A stretch of 64,000 nt of DNA from Deltaproteobacteria bacterium. Lineage in GTDB: Bacteria; Myxococcota_A; UBA9160; UBA6930. Location of the stretch: assembly GCA_016875395.1 (NCBI GenBank), contig VGRF01000004.1, positions 1-64,000 of the forward strand, read 5' to 3'. This document shows, piece after piece, positions 17,986 to 26,903 of this stretch (its first letter is position 1; every line of letters starts with the position of its first letter). The translations under genes were made by a program, and so were the position numbers. Below the pieces are notes generated by a model that was given only the letters and a program-made list of their open reading frames with translations, made no database searches and was not told the origin of the DNA.

Positions 17986-19128
17986 TCAGCGCGTGAGGAT
18001 GTTCACCCCGCTGATGCCGGGCGCTCCGTAGACGTGCGTGTATCCCACGCGCGGATTGTTAGGTACCTGGCGCTTGCCAGCGTCGCCGCGCAGCTGCACC
18101 ACGATGTCGTAGACCTGGCGCAGGCCCGAGGCGCCGATCGGCTCGCCGTTCGCGAGGCAGCCGCCATCGGTGTTCACGGGCAAGCGCCCGCCGATCTCGG
18201 TCTCGCCCTTCGCCAGCATGTGCTCCTGCTCGCCGTGCTCGCAGAAGCCGTTCTCCGCCATGTGCATGATCTCGGCGCCGGTCTCGGTGTCCTGCAGCTG
18301 CGCCACGTTCACGTCCTTGGGTCCGATGCCGGCGATCTCGAACGCGGCCTTCGAGGCGTCCACCGTCGGCCCCGCGCTCCAGTCGAGCGCGAGCGAAGGC
18401 GCGAGCACCTCGAAGCTGCCGAAGCGGCGCGAGCGCACGACCGCGGCCTTCAGGAACACGGGCTTCTTCGTGTGCTTGTGCGCCTGATCGCCGCGCGCGA
18501 GCAGCAGCGCCACGCCGCCTTCGCCGGGGTTGCAGAACATGAACTGCGTGAGCGGGTACGAGAGCATCGGCGAGGCCAGAATCTCCTCCTCGCTGAGGGG
18601 CTTCCTGCGCCACGCGTTCTCGTTCAGCGCGCCGTTGCGGAACGCCTTCGCGGCCACTTTCGCGAGGGCGTTCTGCGAGACGCCGTACTGCTCCATGTAG
18701 CGGTTGATCTTCATGCCGAAGAACTGGGTCGTCAGGGCCAGGCCGCTGCCGCCGTACCAATCGACGCCCTTGCCGCCGCTCTCGACCCGGAACGCACCGC
18801 GCTCGTGCTTGTCGAAGCCGATCGCGATGCCGAGATCGAAGGCGCCCGAGCGGATCGTGTTGTACGCGCTGAACAGCGCCGAGCCGCCCGTCGCGCAGCC
18901 GTTCGCGACGTTGATGAACTGCAGGCCCGTGAGCCCGAGCTGCGAAACCATCGTGTCCGCTGCGCCCGCCGCGGCGCTGCCGCCGAACGCGAACTGCACG
19001 TCCTTCCACTCGATGCCCGCGTCCTTGCAGGCGCTGCGCACCGCGTGCGCGCCCTGCTCCATGCCCGACACGCCCTCGTGCCGGCCGAAGGGGTGAATGC
19101 CGACTCCGACGATTGCGACGTCCGTCAT
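17986..19128 (-). CDS. SCP-x-type thiolase / lipid-transfer thiolase
   Basis: 380-aa thiolase of the non-decarboxylating SCP-x group. The nucleophilic Cys is Cys78 in INVANGCATGGSAL. The C-terminal half has VNTDGGCLANGEPIGASGLRQ, which carries the GEPIGASG signature; the second His-type motif GEGGVALLL is also present. Typical partner is a DUF35 OB-fold protein, encoded immediately upstream. Such pairs act in steroid or branched side-chain beta-oxidation and in aldol-lyase or thiolytic C-C cleavage. The start is supported by AAGGAG seven bases upstream. Reaction: CoA-dependent cleavage of 3-oxoacyl-CoA, or a retro-aldol variant. Confidence 0.88.
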   Translation of the reverse strand: MTDVAIVGVGIHPFGRHEGVSGMEQGAHAVRSACKDAGIEWKDVQFAFGGSAAAGAADTMVSQLGLTGLQFINVANGCATGGSALFSAYNTIRSGAFDLGIAIGFDKHERGAFRVESGGKGVDWYGGSGLALTTQFFGMKINRYMEQYGVSQNALAKVAAKAFRNGALNENAWRRKPLSEEEILASPMLSYPLTQFMFCNPGEGGVALLLARGDQAHKHTKKPVFLKAAVVRSRRFGSFEVLAPSLALDWSAGPTVDASKAAFEIAGIGPKDVNVAQLQDTETGAEIMHMAENGFCEHGEQEHMLAKGETEIGGRLPVNTDGGCLANGEPIGASGLRQVYDIVVQLRGDAGKRQVPNNPRVGYTHVYGAPGISGVNILTR

Positions 19129-19171
19129 CTGTTCTCCTTGTTAGGGGTGCTTCGGCTGCGCGCCGCGGCCC

Positions 19172-19597
19172 CTAAGAAACTGGCGCGAAGGCGTAAGTGA
19201 CGATCTCGTTGCCGTCCTTGTCCTTGCGGAGCGGCACCGTGACGAGCTCCATCGGGAGCCCCGTTTGCAGCTTCCGCGGATCCGCTTCCGTGAGCCGCGC
19301 TTCGACCTTCACTTGGCCCGGCAGCTCGACGTAGCCCACGCCGTAGGGCCTGAACTTCGTCGGGTCGTCCTCTCCCAGATACGGAGGCGCCTTGGGTGGA
19401 AAGCCCTGAATCGTCCACGCCCACAGCTTCCCGCGCGTGCCCAGCACGACGCGCTCCATGTCGGTGCCAGTGCAGCGCGCGCAACCCTTCGTGAACGGGA
19501 ACACGTGGTTGTCGCACGACTTGCAGCGACTGCCGATCAGCCGCGGGCCCTCGGGCGTGAGCGAGAGGATGTCGTCGCGGATCGAGACTTGCGCCAT
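19172..19597 (-). CDS. DUF35 Zn-ribbon/OB-fold protein, thiolase partner
   Basis: 141-aa protein with an N-terminal zinc ribbon (Cys25, Cys28, Cys39, Cys42: RCKSCDNHVF ... GCARC) and a C-terminal OB fold (WAWTIQGFPPKAPPY, PYGVGYVELPGQVKVEARL). This is the ChsH2/DUF35 architecture that forms complexes with SCP-x thiolases and MaoC-like hydratases, helping bind acyl-CoA. It is the first gene of the run DUF35, thiolase, Rieske, secreted protein. Start ATG 19597 is preceded by GGAGG. Confidence 0.88.
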   Translation of the reverse strand: MAQVSIRDDILSLTPEGPRLIGSRCKSCDNHVFPFTKGCARCTGTDMERVVLGTRGKLWAWTIQGFPPKAPPYLGEDDPTKFRPYGVGYVELPGQVKVEARLTEADPRKLQTGLPMELVTVPLRKDKDGNEIVTYAFAPVS

Positions 19598-19692
19598 GGG
19601 ACCTCCGGTCGCGAGGGCGCGAGCCTACCGCGAAGGAACGCGTTCAAGCGAGGGCGATCGGCGTACTCTCGCGGGCGAACCGCGGAGGCCCG

Positions 19693-21651
19693 ATGCCCTA
19701 CGAGCTCTTGCAGCAGCCGATCCGCATCAACGCCTGCACGATCCCGAACCGGATCGTGCGCACCGCGCACGCCACCGGCTTCTGCCGCGGCGAGATCTCG
19801 CCGCGCGTGATCGCCTACCACGAGGCTCGCGCACGCGGCGGCGTCGGCCTCAGCTTCCTCGAGATCGCCGCGGTTCACCCGAGCTCGCCGAGCGGCATCA
19901 TCGCCTTCCACGACGGCGTGATCGCCGGCTACCGCAAAGTCGCGGACGCGGTTCACGCCCACGGCATGCGCGTGTTCCAGCAGCTCTGGCACGGCGGCTC
20001 GAACGGGAATCCGCTCGATGGCGGCGCGTCGTGGGGGCCGTCGTCAGTTCCCGAAGCGCTCGCGGGGAACACGCCGATCCCGATGACCCACGCGATGATC
20101 AACGAAGTCGTCGCGGGCTTCGCCGCGGCGGCGCGGCGCTGTCAGCAGGGCGGCATCGACGGCGTCGAGATTCACGGCGCGCACGGCTACCTGCCCTGCC
20201 AATTCCTCTCGCCGCTCACGAATCGCCGCACGGACGGCTACGGCGGCTCGCTCGAAAACCGCACGCGCTTTCTGCGCGAGGCGCTCGCCGCGATCCGCGC
20301 CGCGGTCGGCCCCGAGTATCCGGTGGGCGTGCGGTTGTCAGGAAGCGAAGGCATCGCCGGTGGGATTCAGCCCGACGAGGCACGCCAGACTGCGGAGATC
20401 CTCGAGGCCGCGGGGCTCGTCGACTTCGTGAACGTCTCGCTCGGAAGTTATTACGCCTTCCACAAGTTCATCGGCGCGATGCACGAGCCGCTCGGCTACG
20501 AGCTGCCCACGAGCGAGCCCGTCACGAAAGCGGTGCGCGTGCCCACGATCGTGACCGGGCGCGTGATGGACCTGCACGATGCGGAGCAGATCGTGCGCGC
20601 CGGCCAGGCCGATCTCGTCTCGATGGTGCGCGCCACGATCGCGGATCCGGAGATCGTCGCGAAGAGCTTCCGCGGCGAGGCGGCGCGCGTGCGGCCGTGC
20701 ATCAGCTGCAACCAGGGCTGCGTGGGCGGCTTGTTGGGCGCCGCGGGCAGCGTGGGCTGCCTCGTGAACCCCGATGCCGGCCGCGAGGAGAACGCCGCAC
20801 TCGCGCCCGCGCGGTCTCCGCGGCGCGTTCTCGTCGTCGGCGGCGGCGTGGCCGGCATGGAGGCCGCGCTCACCGCTGCGAGGCGTGGCCACCGCGTGAC
20901 GCTGTGCGAGGCGGGCACGCAGCTGGGCGGCGTCGCGCAGCTCGCGCGCCGGGCGCCGCATCGCGAGGACATGGTCGTGATCGCGCGCTGGCTCGCGCAG
21001 GAGCTCGCGCTGCACGGCGTCGAGGTTCGCCTCGCGACGCCCGTGCACGCGCACGAGATCGCCCCGAGTGATTATGGAGCCGTGATCGTCGCGACCGGCG
21101 GCGAGCCGCGGCGCGACGGCCGTTCGCGCCATCTTCCCACCCTCTCGATTCCAGGCGTCGACCTCGCGCACGTCTGCGTGCCCGAAGACGTACTCGCCGG
21201 GCGCCGCGGCGAAGGCGCAAAGCGCGCGGTCGTGTACGACGACTACGGCCACGTCTCGGCCGCGTCGATCGCCGAGCACCTCCTCGCTCAGGGGGCGCAC
21301 GTCACGTTCGTCACCGGGCAATGGTCGCTCGCTTCGGAGCTCGGGCCCTCGCTTCAGTCCGAGCCGTACAACGCGCGGCTGCGCTCGCACGCGGACTTCG
21401 CGCTGCACACGCGCACGATCGTGAGTGCGATCTCGCGGGAGGGCGTCGTGCTGCGCGATCTCGACAGCGCGGCCGAGTGCGAAGTCGCTGCGGACCTCGT
21501 CGTGTTCGAGACCGGCTCCGCGCCGCGCCGCTCCCTCTACGACGCGCTGGTTGCGCGCGGCATCGAGGTGCACCTCGCTGGGGACGCGCTCGCTGCGCGC
21601 GACATGCAGCACGCATTCGCGTCGGGGCGCCGCGCCGGCGCCGCGGTGTGA
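19693..21651 (+). CDS. 2,4-dienoyl-CoA reductase-like OYE/FAD iron-sulfur oxidoreductase
   Basis: 652-aa protein in three parts. First an FMN-binding old-yellow-enzyme barrel (RIVRTAHATGFCRGEISPR, FQQLWHGGS, GIDGVEIHGAHGYLPCQF, RRTDGYGGSLENRTRF). Then a [4Fe-4S] cluster site Cys336, Cys339, Cys343, Cys356. Then FAD and NAD(P)H domains (RRVLVVGGGVAGMEAALTAA; EGAKRAVVYDDYGHVS). The layout is that of FadH, trimethylamine dehydrogenase and bile-acid 7-dehydroxylation BaiCD/BaiH enzymes. Function: NAD(P)H-dependent reduction of a conjugated enone or dienoyl-CoA. It is divergent from the thiolase operon and likely serves the same catabolism. Confidence 0.88.
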   Translation: MPYELLQQPIRINACTIPNRIVRTAHATGFCRGEISPRVIAYHEARARGGVGLSFLEIAAVHPSSPSGIIAFHDGVIAGYRKVADAVHAHGMRVFQQLWHGGSNGNPLDGGASWGPSSVPEALAGNTPIPMTHAMINEVVAGFAAAARRCQQGGIDGVEIHGAHGYLPCQFLSPLTNRRTDGYGGSLENRTRFLREALAAIRAAVGPEYPVGVRLSGSEGIAGGIQPDEARQTAEILEAAGLVDFVNVSLGSYYAFHKFIGAMHEPLGYELPTSEPVTKAVRVPTIVTGRVMDLHDAEQIVRAGQADLVSMVRATIADPEIVAKSFRGEAARVRPCISCNQGCVGGLLGAAGSVGCLVNPDAGREENAALAPARSPRRVLVVGGGVAGMEAALTAARRGHRVTLCEAGTQLGGVAQLARRAPHREDMVVIARWLAQELALHGVEVRLATPVHAHEIAPSDYGAVIVATGGEPRRDGRSRHLPTLSIPGVDLAHVCVPEDVLAGRRGEGAKRAVVYDDYGHVSAASIAEHLLAQGAHVTFVTGQWSLASELGPSLQSEPYNARLRSHADFALHTRTIVSAISREGVVLRDLDSAAECEVAADLVVFETGSAPRRSLYDALVARGIEVHLAGDALAARDMQHAFASGRRAGAAV

Positions 21652-21781
21652 AGCGCGACAGTCATTCGTCAAATCGCCTCGCGCTGCGGCACGGCGCCCA
21701 TCCATCTCGGCCCCAGCGTCAAGCTGCCGCCCCGCTGTCCTGGCACTCGGCTTGCGAGGGGAGGCGGCGGAAGGAGACGCC

Positions 21782-22324
21782 ATGGCCCGCTCGATCGCCC
21801 TCGTTGTGGCTTCCGCCCTCGCCCTCGCCTCGTGCGCGAAGGAGGAGCCCGCCGCGCCCGAGCCTGCCGCGAGCTCGGCAGCACCGGTCTCGAACATCCC
21901 GCCGCTGGACGCGACGAACATCGTCAGCATCGCGTCGGGTTCGCCCGACCACACGACACTCGTGGCCGCGCTGCAGGCAGCGGACTACGTCACGTCCGTC
22001 GCGGCGTCCGGCCCGCTCACGGTGTTCGCGCCCACCAACGCCGCATTCGAGGCACTGCCGGCCGGCGCGCTCGACGACTTGCTGAAGCCCGAGAACGCCG
22101 ACGCGCTGCGCAACGTGCTGAAGTACCACGTCACCACGTCCTCGCTGGGCGCCGCGAGTCTGCAGAACGGCCAGGTGTTAGGCATGGCGAACGGCGGCAA
22201 GACCACGATCGCGCGCGACGGCGACGCGCTCTCGATCAACGGCGCGAAAGTGGTCGCCTCGATCCCGGCGTCGAACGGCATGGTGCACGTGATCGACGCG
22301 GTCCTCCTGCCGCCCTCGAAGTGA
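21782..22324 (+). CDS. Fasciclin-domain lipoprotein
   Basis: 180-aa protein with ATG 21782, AAGGAG upstream, and a lipoprotein signal (SALALASCAKEE). After a proline/alanine linker comes one fasciclin (FAS1) domain: TTLVAALQAADYVTSVAASG, LTVFAPTNAAFEALPAG, LRNVLKYHVT and the terminal GMVHVIDAVLLPP. FAS1 lipoproteins are envelope adhesion or matrix proteins. The stop is four bases from the convergent TonB-receptor stop, so the two transcripts run into each other. Confidence 0.9.
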   Translation: MARSIALVVASALALASCAKEEPAAPEPAASSAAPVSNIPPLDATNIVSIASGSPDHTTLVAALQAADYVTSVAASGPLTVFAPTNAAFEALPAGALDDLLKPENADALRNVLKYHVTTSSLGAASLQNGQVLGMANGGKTTIARDGDALSINGAKVVASIPASNGMVHVIDAVLLPPSK

Positions 22325-22327
22325 CGC

Positions 22328-24409
22328 TCAGCGCGCGCCGAACTCGAAGCGCACGCGCAGGCCGCCGAAGTAGTTGCGGTCGGGCGCGGGCTCGTAGTAG
22401 CGCGAGGTCGCGTCCTCGATGCGGATCTCCTGGAAGTACCGCTCGTCGAAGAGGTTGCTCACGCCTAAGCTCGGCGTGAGCGTCCACTCGCTCAGTGCGA
22501 TGTCCCAGCCGAACACGAGGCTCGACAGGTCGTACGCCTTCACGCGCGTCGTGCTCAGGTTGTTGGCGTAGAGCGCACCGACGCGGCTCCAGTCCCACTT
22601 CGCGAAGAAGCCCGACTCGTGCTCGTAAGCGAGCTCGAGATAGGCCGCGTGCTTCGGCACGCCCGGGAGTCGGTTGCCCTCGGCGAGCGGCACGTTCGGG
22701 AACTTCTCGAACTCGAGATCGCTGTACGTGTACGTCCCCGAGAGCGTGAGCCCCGCGAGCAGCTCCGCCGCAACTCCGAGCTCGACACCCTGGCGATCCG
22801 TGTCCGCGTTGTTGAAGAACGCTCGGCCCCCGACGTTCGTGATGGTGGTGACCTCGTCTTCCACCTCGATTCGGTAGTAGGTGAGCTCGTACCGCACGCG
22901 GTCCGCGAGAACGCCCCGCGCACCCAGCTCGATGCCCTGCCCGGTCTGCGCTGCGACGTTCGCGAAGCCGCCCGCAGTGCCGTTGTCGGCGGGATTCGCG
23001 AACTCGGTGAAGGTCGGCGTCTCGAACGACGTGGAGTAGTTCGCAAACAGCGTGAGCGAATCGAGCGCGTCGAAGCTCGCCGCCACGAACGGGCTCACCT
23101 CGTCGAACTTCAGCTTCTCCGACTGATCGCCGTTCGCGCCGAAGTGGTCGTCGACTTCGTAGCGAATGCGGTCGTAGCGCAAGCCGCTCTGGACGCGCAG
23201 GCGCTCGCCGAGCGCGAGCTCGTGCTGCAGGTAGATGCCGACGTTGCGCGCGATCTCCTCCTGGTCGAAGGCGAGCGCGCCGGGCGATCCATTCACGTTG
23301 GGCCAACGCTGGCGATCGTCGGTCATCGCCTCCACGTCGATGCCGATCGTCACGCGACTCTCGAGTCCGAACAGCGGCGTCGAGTTGCTGTACTGCGCGC
23401 CGCCGCCCGCGAACACGCGATCGAAGTGCACGACACCGGTGCCGAGCGCAGGGGTGAGCGGAAGCTTCGCGTCGAAGTCGCGCCAGTTCGCGAAGCTGCG
23501 CAGGCGCAGCGCGTGCACGTCCCAGTCCTTCTGCCACGTCAGGCCGAGCTTCTGCTCCTTCACCGCCTCGCCCGCGTCGAGCTGCACGTTGCGCAAACGC
23601 GCTTGGCGCCGGTCTCTCTGGACTTCCGCCAACGTGAGCCCACCCGAGTCGTCGGCCGTGGGTGAGTCCGCTCCGCGCACGATCAGCTGGCCGATCGAGC
23701 CATCCGAGAACTCGTAGCGGAGCTTGGCGCCCCAGGTGCCGTGCTCGACCCGCGAGTGGCCGCGATAGCCCTGATAGTTGAGGTACGACCCGTTCACGAA
23801 GTAGTTGAGCTTGCCCGCCTGCCCGCCCGCCTTCAGCGTGTGCCGCTCGAAGCCGTAGTTGCCGAAGCTCACGCGGGCCTCGGCGAACGGAGTCTCCGCG
23901 CCGTCCTCCGTGAAGATGTTGATCACGCCGCCGGCCGAGGCGCCGTAGAGCGCGGACGCCGGACCGCGAATCACCTCGACCCGGGAGACGCTCGCGAGGT
24001 CGAGATCGTCGAGCGCGGTCTGACCATCCGCCGCAGTCGACGGGATCCCATCGACGCTCACCTCGATTCCGCGCACGCCGAAATTCGCGCGCGCGCCGAA
24101 GCCGCGGATCGCGATGCGCAGGTCGCGCGAGAAGTTGTACCGGTTCGAGAAGTAGAGGCCTGGCACGCGCAGCAGCGACTCGTCGAGCGAGAGCATCTGG
24201 CGGCGCTGAATCTGATCGAGCGACACGACCGAGACCGCGAGCGGCACCTCGGAGAGGTTCTGCTCGACACGCGAGGCCGTGACCACGATCTCCTCGACCC
24301 CCGCGGCGACCGCGCCGGCGGGAGCGAGCGCGCCCGCAACGAGTGCGGCGCATCCAAGACGAGCGGGTGAGAAGCGCAAGCGGGCCCCTTTGTGCTGTGG
24401 GGCGGCCAC
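22328..24409 (-). CDS. TonB-dependent outer membrane receptor
   Basis: 693-aa receptor. Signal sequence (RLGCAALVAGALAPAGAVAA), then a TonB-box-like start (VEEIVVTASRVEQNLSEVPL) and plug domain: RDLRIAIRGFGARANFGVRG, VDGIPSTAADGQT and VEVIRGPASALYGASAGGVI. The remainder is a 22-strand barrel with the usual aromatic-ended strands, closing with LRVRFEFGAR. Substrate is not visible; the length is like siderophore, cobalamin or small-hydrophobe receptors. It is divergent from the CoA transferase gene across an 82-base gap. Confidence 0.9.
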   Translation of the reverse strand: MAAPQHKGARLRFSPARLGCAALVAGALAPAGAVAAGVEEIVVTASRVEQNLSEVPLAVSVVSLDQIQRRQMLSLDESLLRVPGLYFSNRYNFSRDLRIAIRGFGARANFGVRGIEVSVDGIPSTAADGQTALDDLDLASVSRVEVIRGPASALYGASAGGVINIFTEDGAETPFAEARVSFGNYGFERHTLKAGGQAGKLNYFVNGSYLNYQGYRGHSRVEHGTWGAKLRYEFSDGSIGQLIVRGADSPTADDSGGLTLAEVQRDRRQARLRNVQLDAGEAVKEQKLGLTWQKDWDVHALRLRSFANWRDFDAKLPLTPALGTGVVHFDRVFAGGGAQYSNSTPLFGLESRVTIGIDVEAMTDDRQRWPNVNGSPGALAFDQEEIARNVGIYLQHELALGERLRVQSGLRYDRIRYEVDDHFGANGDQSEKLKFDEVSPFVAASFDALDSLTLFANYSTSFETPTFTEFANPADNGTAGGFANVAAQTGQGIELGARGVLADRVRYELTYYRIEVEDEVTTITNVGGRAFFNNADTDRQGVELGVAAELLAGLTLSGTYTYSDLEFEKFPNVPLAEGNRLPGVPKHAAYLELAYEHESGFFAKWDWSRVGALYANNLSTTRVKAYDLSSLVFGWDIALSEWTLTPSLGVSNLFDERYFQEIRIEDATSRYYEPAPDRNYFGGLRVRFEFGAR

Positions 24410-24491
24410 GTTCGCAGAGCTTCCTGCGTTCCGGCAGGCGGCTCACGCAAACCCTCGCCAGATCGCGCTCCACATGAGGCACACTCGCGGC

Positions 24492-26903
24492 ATGGCCACG
24501 CGCCCGCTGGCAGGAATCACGGTCGTCGACCTCGGCGGCACAGTCGCCACAGCCGCCTGCGGGCGCCTCTTCGCCGACTTCGGCGCGCGCGTGATCGACC
24601 TCGAGCCGCCCGGCGGCTTCGAGACGCGCCGCCTCGCACCGCTCGCGGGCGGCGAGAGCGCCCTGCACGGGCTGCTCTCGCCGAGCAAGGAGAGCGCGAT
24701 CGTCGCGAGCGAAGCCGACGCGCTGCGCTGGTGTGCCGGCACCGACATCGTGCTCGACTTCGGCCCGCCGCGCATCCGGCACGCGCGGATCCACGAGGCT
24801 TCACCTCGCGCGATCGTGGGCGCGCTCTCGTGGCACGGCCTCACGGGGCCGCTCGCGAGCACGGCCGGGAGCGACGCCACGATCGCCGCGCAGGTCGGCT
24901 GGATCAAAGGCTTCGGCAAACCCGGCGACACACCGCGCATACCGGCGGGCTTCCCGCTCTCGTTGCTGGGCGGGGTCACCGCATTCATCGCACTCAGCGC
25001 CGAGCTGACCGCACGCGAGCTCGGCCGCGCGCGCGCGAACGCCGTGGTCGACGTGTCCGTGCTCGAGTCCGCGATGTGCCTCACCGAGGTCGCGCCGATC
25101 GCGTTCTTCGGCTGGGCCGATCTGTTCCTGCGCCTCGGGCTGAACCGCTTCCCGCCGAACTACCCCGCCACGATCTACGCCACGCGCGAGGGCTGGCTCG
25201 GCGTGACGGCACTCACGCCGAAGCAGTGGCGCGACCTGTGCGCGCTCTTGGACCTGCCCGAGGCCGCGCGCGACCCGCGCTTCCGCACGTACAACCAGCG
25301 CCTCATCCACGGCGACGCCGTCGACGCCGCGCTCGCCCCGGTCTTCCTCACGCGCAGCGCCGACGAGTGGGTGGAGGCAGGCCAGGCGCGCCGCATTCCG
25401 CTCACGCGCGTGCACACGCCCGCGCAGCTGCTCGCGAGCCCGCAGCTCGAAGCGCGCGGCAGCCTGCGCGACGTCGCGCTCGCGAGTGGACGCACGCTCC
25501 GCGCACCGAGCCAGCCCTTCCGCCTCACGCGCACGCCCGCGCTCGGCGCCGCGCGCGTCGCGAAGCTCGGCGAGTGCGGCGCGCCGCCGTCGCCGCGCAC
25601 GAGCCCCGTCGGCGCAGCCGAGCAGCGCGCTCCGCTGCGCGAGCCCACGCTGCGCCCCGACTTGTTACGGGGCGTGCGCATCCTCGATCTCACGATGGGC
25701 TGGGCGGGACCGCTCGCAGGGCGCCACCTCGCCGATCTCGGCGCGGAGGTGATCAAGATCGAGTCGCGCCAGCGCATCGACTGGTGGCGCGGACCCGAAG
25801 TGAGCGAGCGCTTCCTGCGCGAGCGGCTCTACGAGAAGTCCGTCTCGCACAACATGGTGAACCGCAACAAGCTCGGCATCACGCTCGACTTCACCGTGCC
25901 GCGCGGGCGCGCAGTGTTCGAGCGGCTGGTCGCCGAGGCCGACGCCGTGATCGAGAACTTCTCGGCGGGCGTGATGGACAAGCTCGGCCTCGGCGAGCGC
26001 GAGCTGCTGATGATCAACCCGCGCCTCGCGATCGTGACGATGCCGCCGTTCGGACGCGGCGGGCCGATGCACGAGTTTCGCGCGTACGGCTCCACGGTCG
26101 AGCAGGCCTCGGGGCTGCCGCACCAGAACGGCAACCCGGACGAGCCGCCGACCATGTCGCACATCGCACTCGGCGATCCGGTCGCCGGCGTGCACGGCGC
26201 CGCGGCCCTCGCGCTCGCGCTGCTGCACGTGAAGCGCACCGGCGAGGGCCAGCTCGTCGACCTCTCCCAGGCCGAGGCCCTGACCAGCCTCGGCGTTCAG
26301 GGCGTGGCGCATCAAGCGCTGCTCGGCGAAGCGCCGCCACGGCTCGGCAACCGGCACGCGAGCTACGCGCCGCAGGGGAACTATCGCTGCGCGGGCGAGG
26401 ACCAGTGGCTGACGCTCACGGTGACGAGCGATGCGCAGTGGCTCGCGCTGCGCGATGCGGTCGGCGACAGCGCGCTGTTCGATCCCGCGCTCGAGGGCGC
26501 AGCCGCGCGCCGCGCGGAGCACGAGCGCATCGATGCGGCGATCTCTGCCTGGGCGCTCGCGCGCGAGCGCGACGACGTCGTCGAGATCCTGCGCGCGCGC
26601 GGCATCCCCGCCGCCGGGGTTCACGACGTGAACGAGGTGCTGCTGCATCCCCAGCTCGAAGCGCGCGGCTTCTGGCAGTGGATCGAGCGCGAGGTGGTGG
26701 GCACGCAGCCGAGCCCGAGCGCGCCGCACCGCACGAGCGATGCGCCGCACGCGATCGAGCTGCCCGCGCCGCTGCTCGGCGAGCACACGCGCGAAGTGCT
26801 CGGGACTCTGCTCGCGCTGAGCGGCGCGGAGATGGATGCGCTCGAAGCGGAAGGCGTGATCGGTACGGAGCCGTCGTTCGCGCTCGCCGACGGAGGCCTG
26901 TGA
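24492..26903 (+). CDS. Fused double-domain CaiB/BaiF (family III) CoA transferase
   Basis: 803-aa protein made of two family III CoA-transferase units in tandem. ATG 24492 starts MATRPLAGITVVDLGGTVA, the first N-terminal Rossmann strand. The second unit begins near residue 395 (GVRILDLTMGWAGPLAGRHL, GAEVIKIES). The C-terminal half has IALGDPVAGVHGAAALALAL, whose Asp is the expected acyl-anhydride-forming residue; the matching stretch of the first half (GFPLSLLGGVTAFIAL) has no Asp there, so the first half is probably non-catalytic. It would transfer CoA between organic acids, activating an acid for beta-oxidation. The stop overlaps the next start (TGATG). Confidence 0.88.
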   Translation: MATRPLAGITVVDLGGTVATAACGRLFADFGARVIDLEPPGGFETRRLAPLAGGESALHGLLSPSKESAIVASEADALRWCAGTDIVLDFGPPRIRHARIHEASPRAIVGALSWHGLTGPLASTAGSDATIAAQVGWIKGFGKPGDTPRIPAGFPLSLLGGVTAFIALSAELTARELGRARANAVVDVSVLESAMCLTEVAPIAFFGWADLFLRLGLNRFPPNYPATIYATREGWLGVTALTPKQWRDLCALLDLPEAARDPRFRTYNQRLIHGDAVDAALAPVFLTRSADEWVEAGQARRIPLTRVHTPAQLLASPQLEARGSLRDVALASGRTLRAPSQPFRLTRTPALGAARVAKLGECGAPPSPRTSPVGAAEQRAPLREPTLRPDLLRGVRILDLTMGWAGPLAGRHLADLGAEVIKIESRQRIDWWRGPEVSERFLRERLYEKSVSHNMVNRNKLGITLDFTVPRGRAVFERLVAEADAVIENFSAGVMDKLGLGERELLMINPRLAIVTMPPFGRGGPMHEFRAYGSTVEQASGLPHQNGNPDEPPTMSHIALGDPVAGVHGAAALALALLHVKRTGEGQLVDLSQAEALTSLGVQGVAHQALLGEAPPRLGNRHASYAPQGNYRCAGEDQWLTLTVTSDAQWLALRDAVGDSALFDPALEGAAARRAEHERIDAAISAWALARERDDVVEILRARGIPAAGVHDVNEVLLHPQLEARGFWQWIEREVVGTQPSPSAPHRTSDAPHAIELPAPLLGEHTREVLGTLLALSGAEMDALEAEGVIGTEPSFALADGGL

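Noticed and set aside
24279-24491. An upstream extension of the CoA transferase
   Set aside because: It would start inside the divergent TonB receptor gene and has no homology-like content; ATG 24492 starts at the first Rossmann strand.
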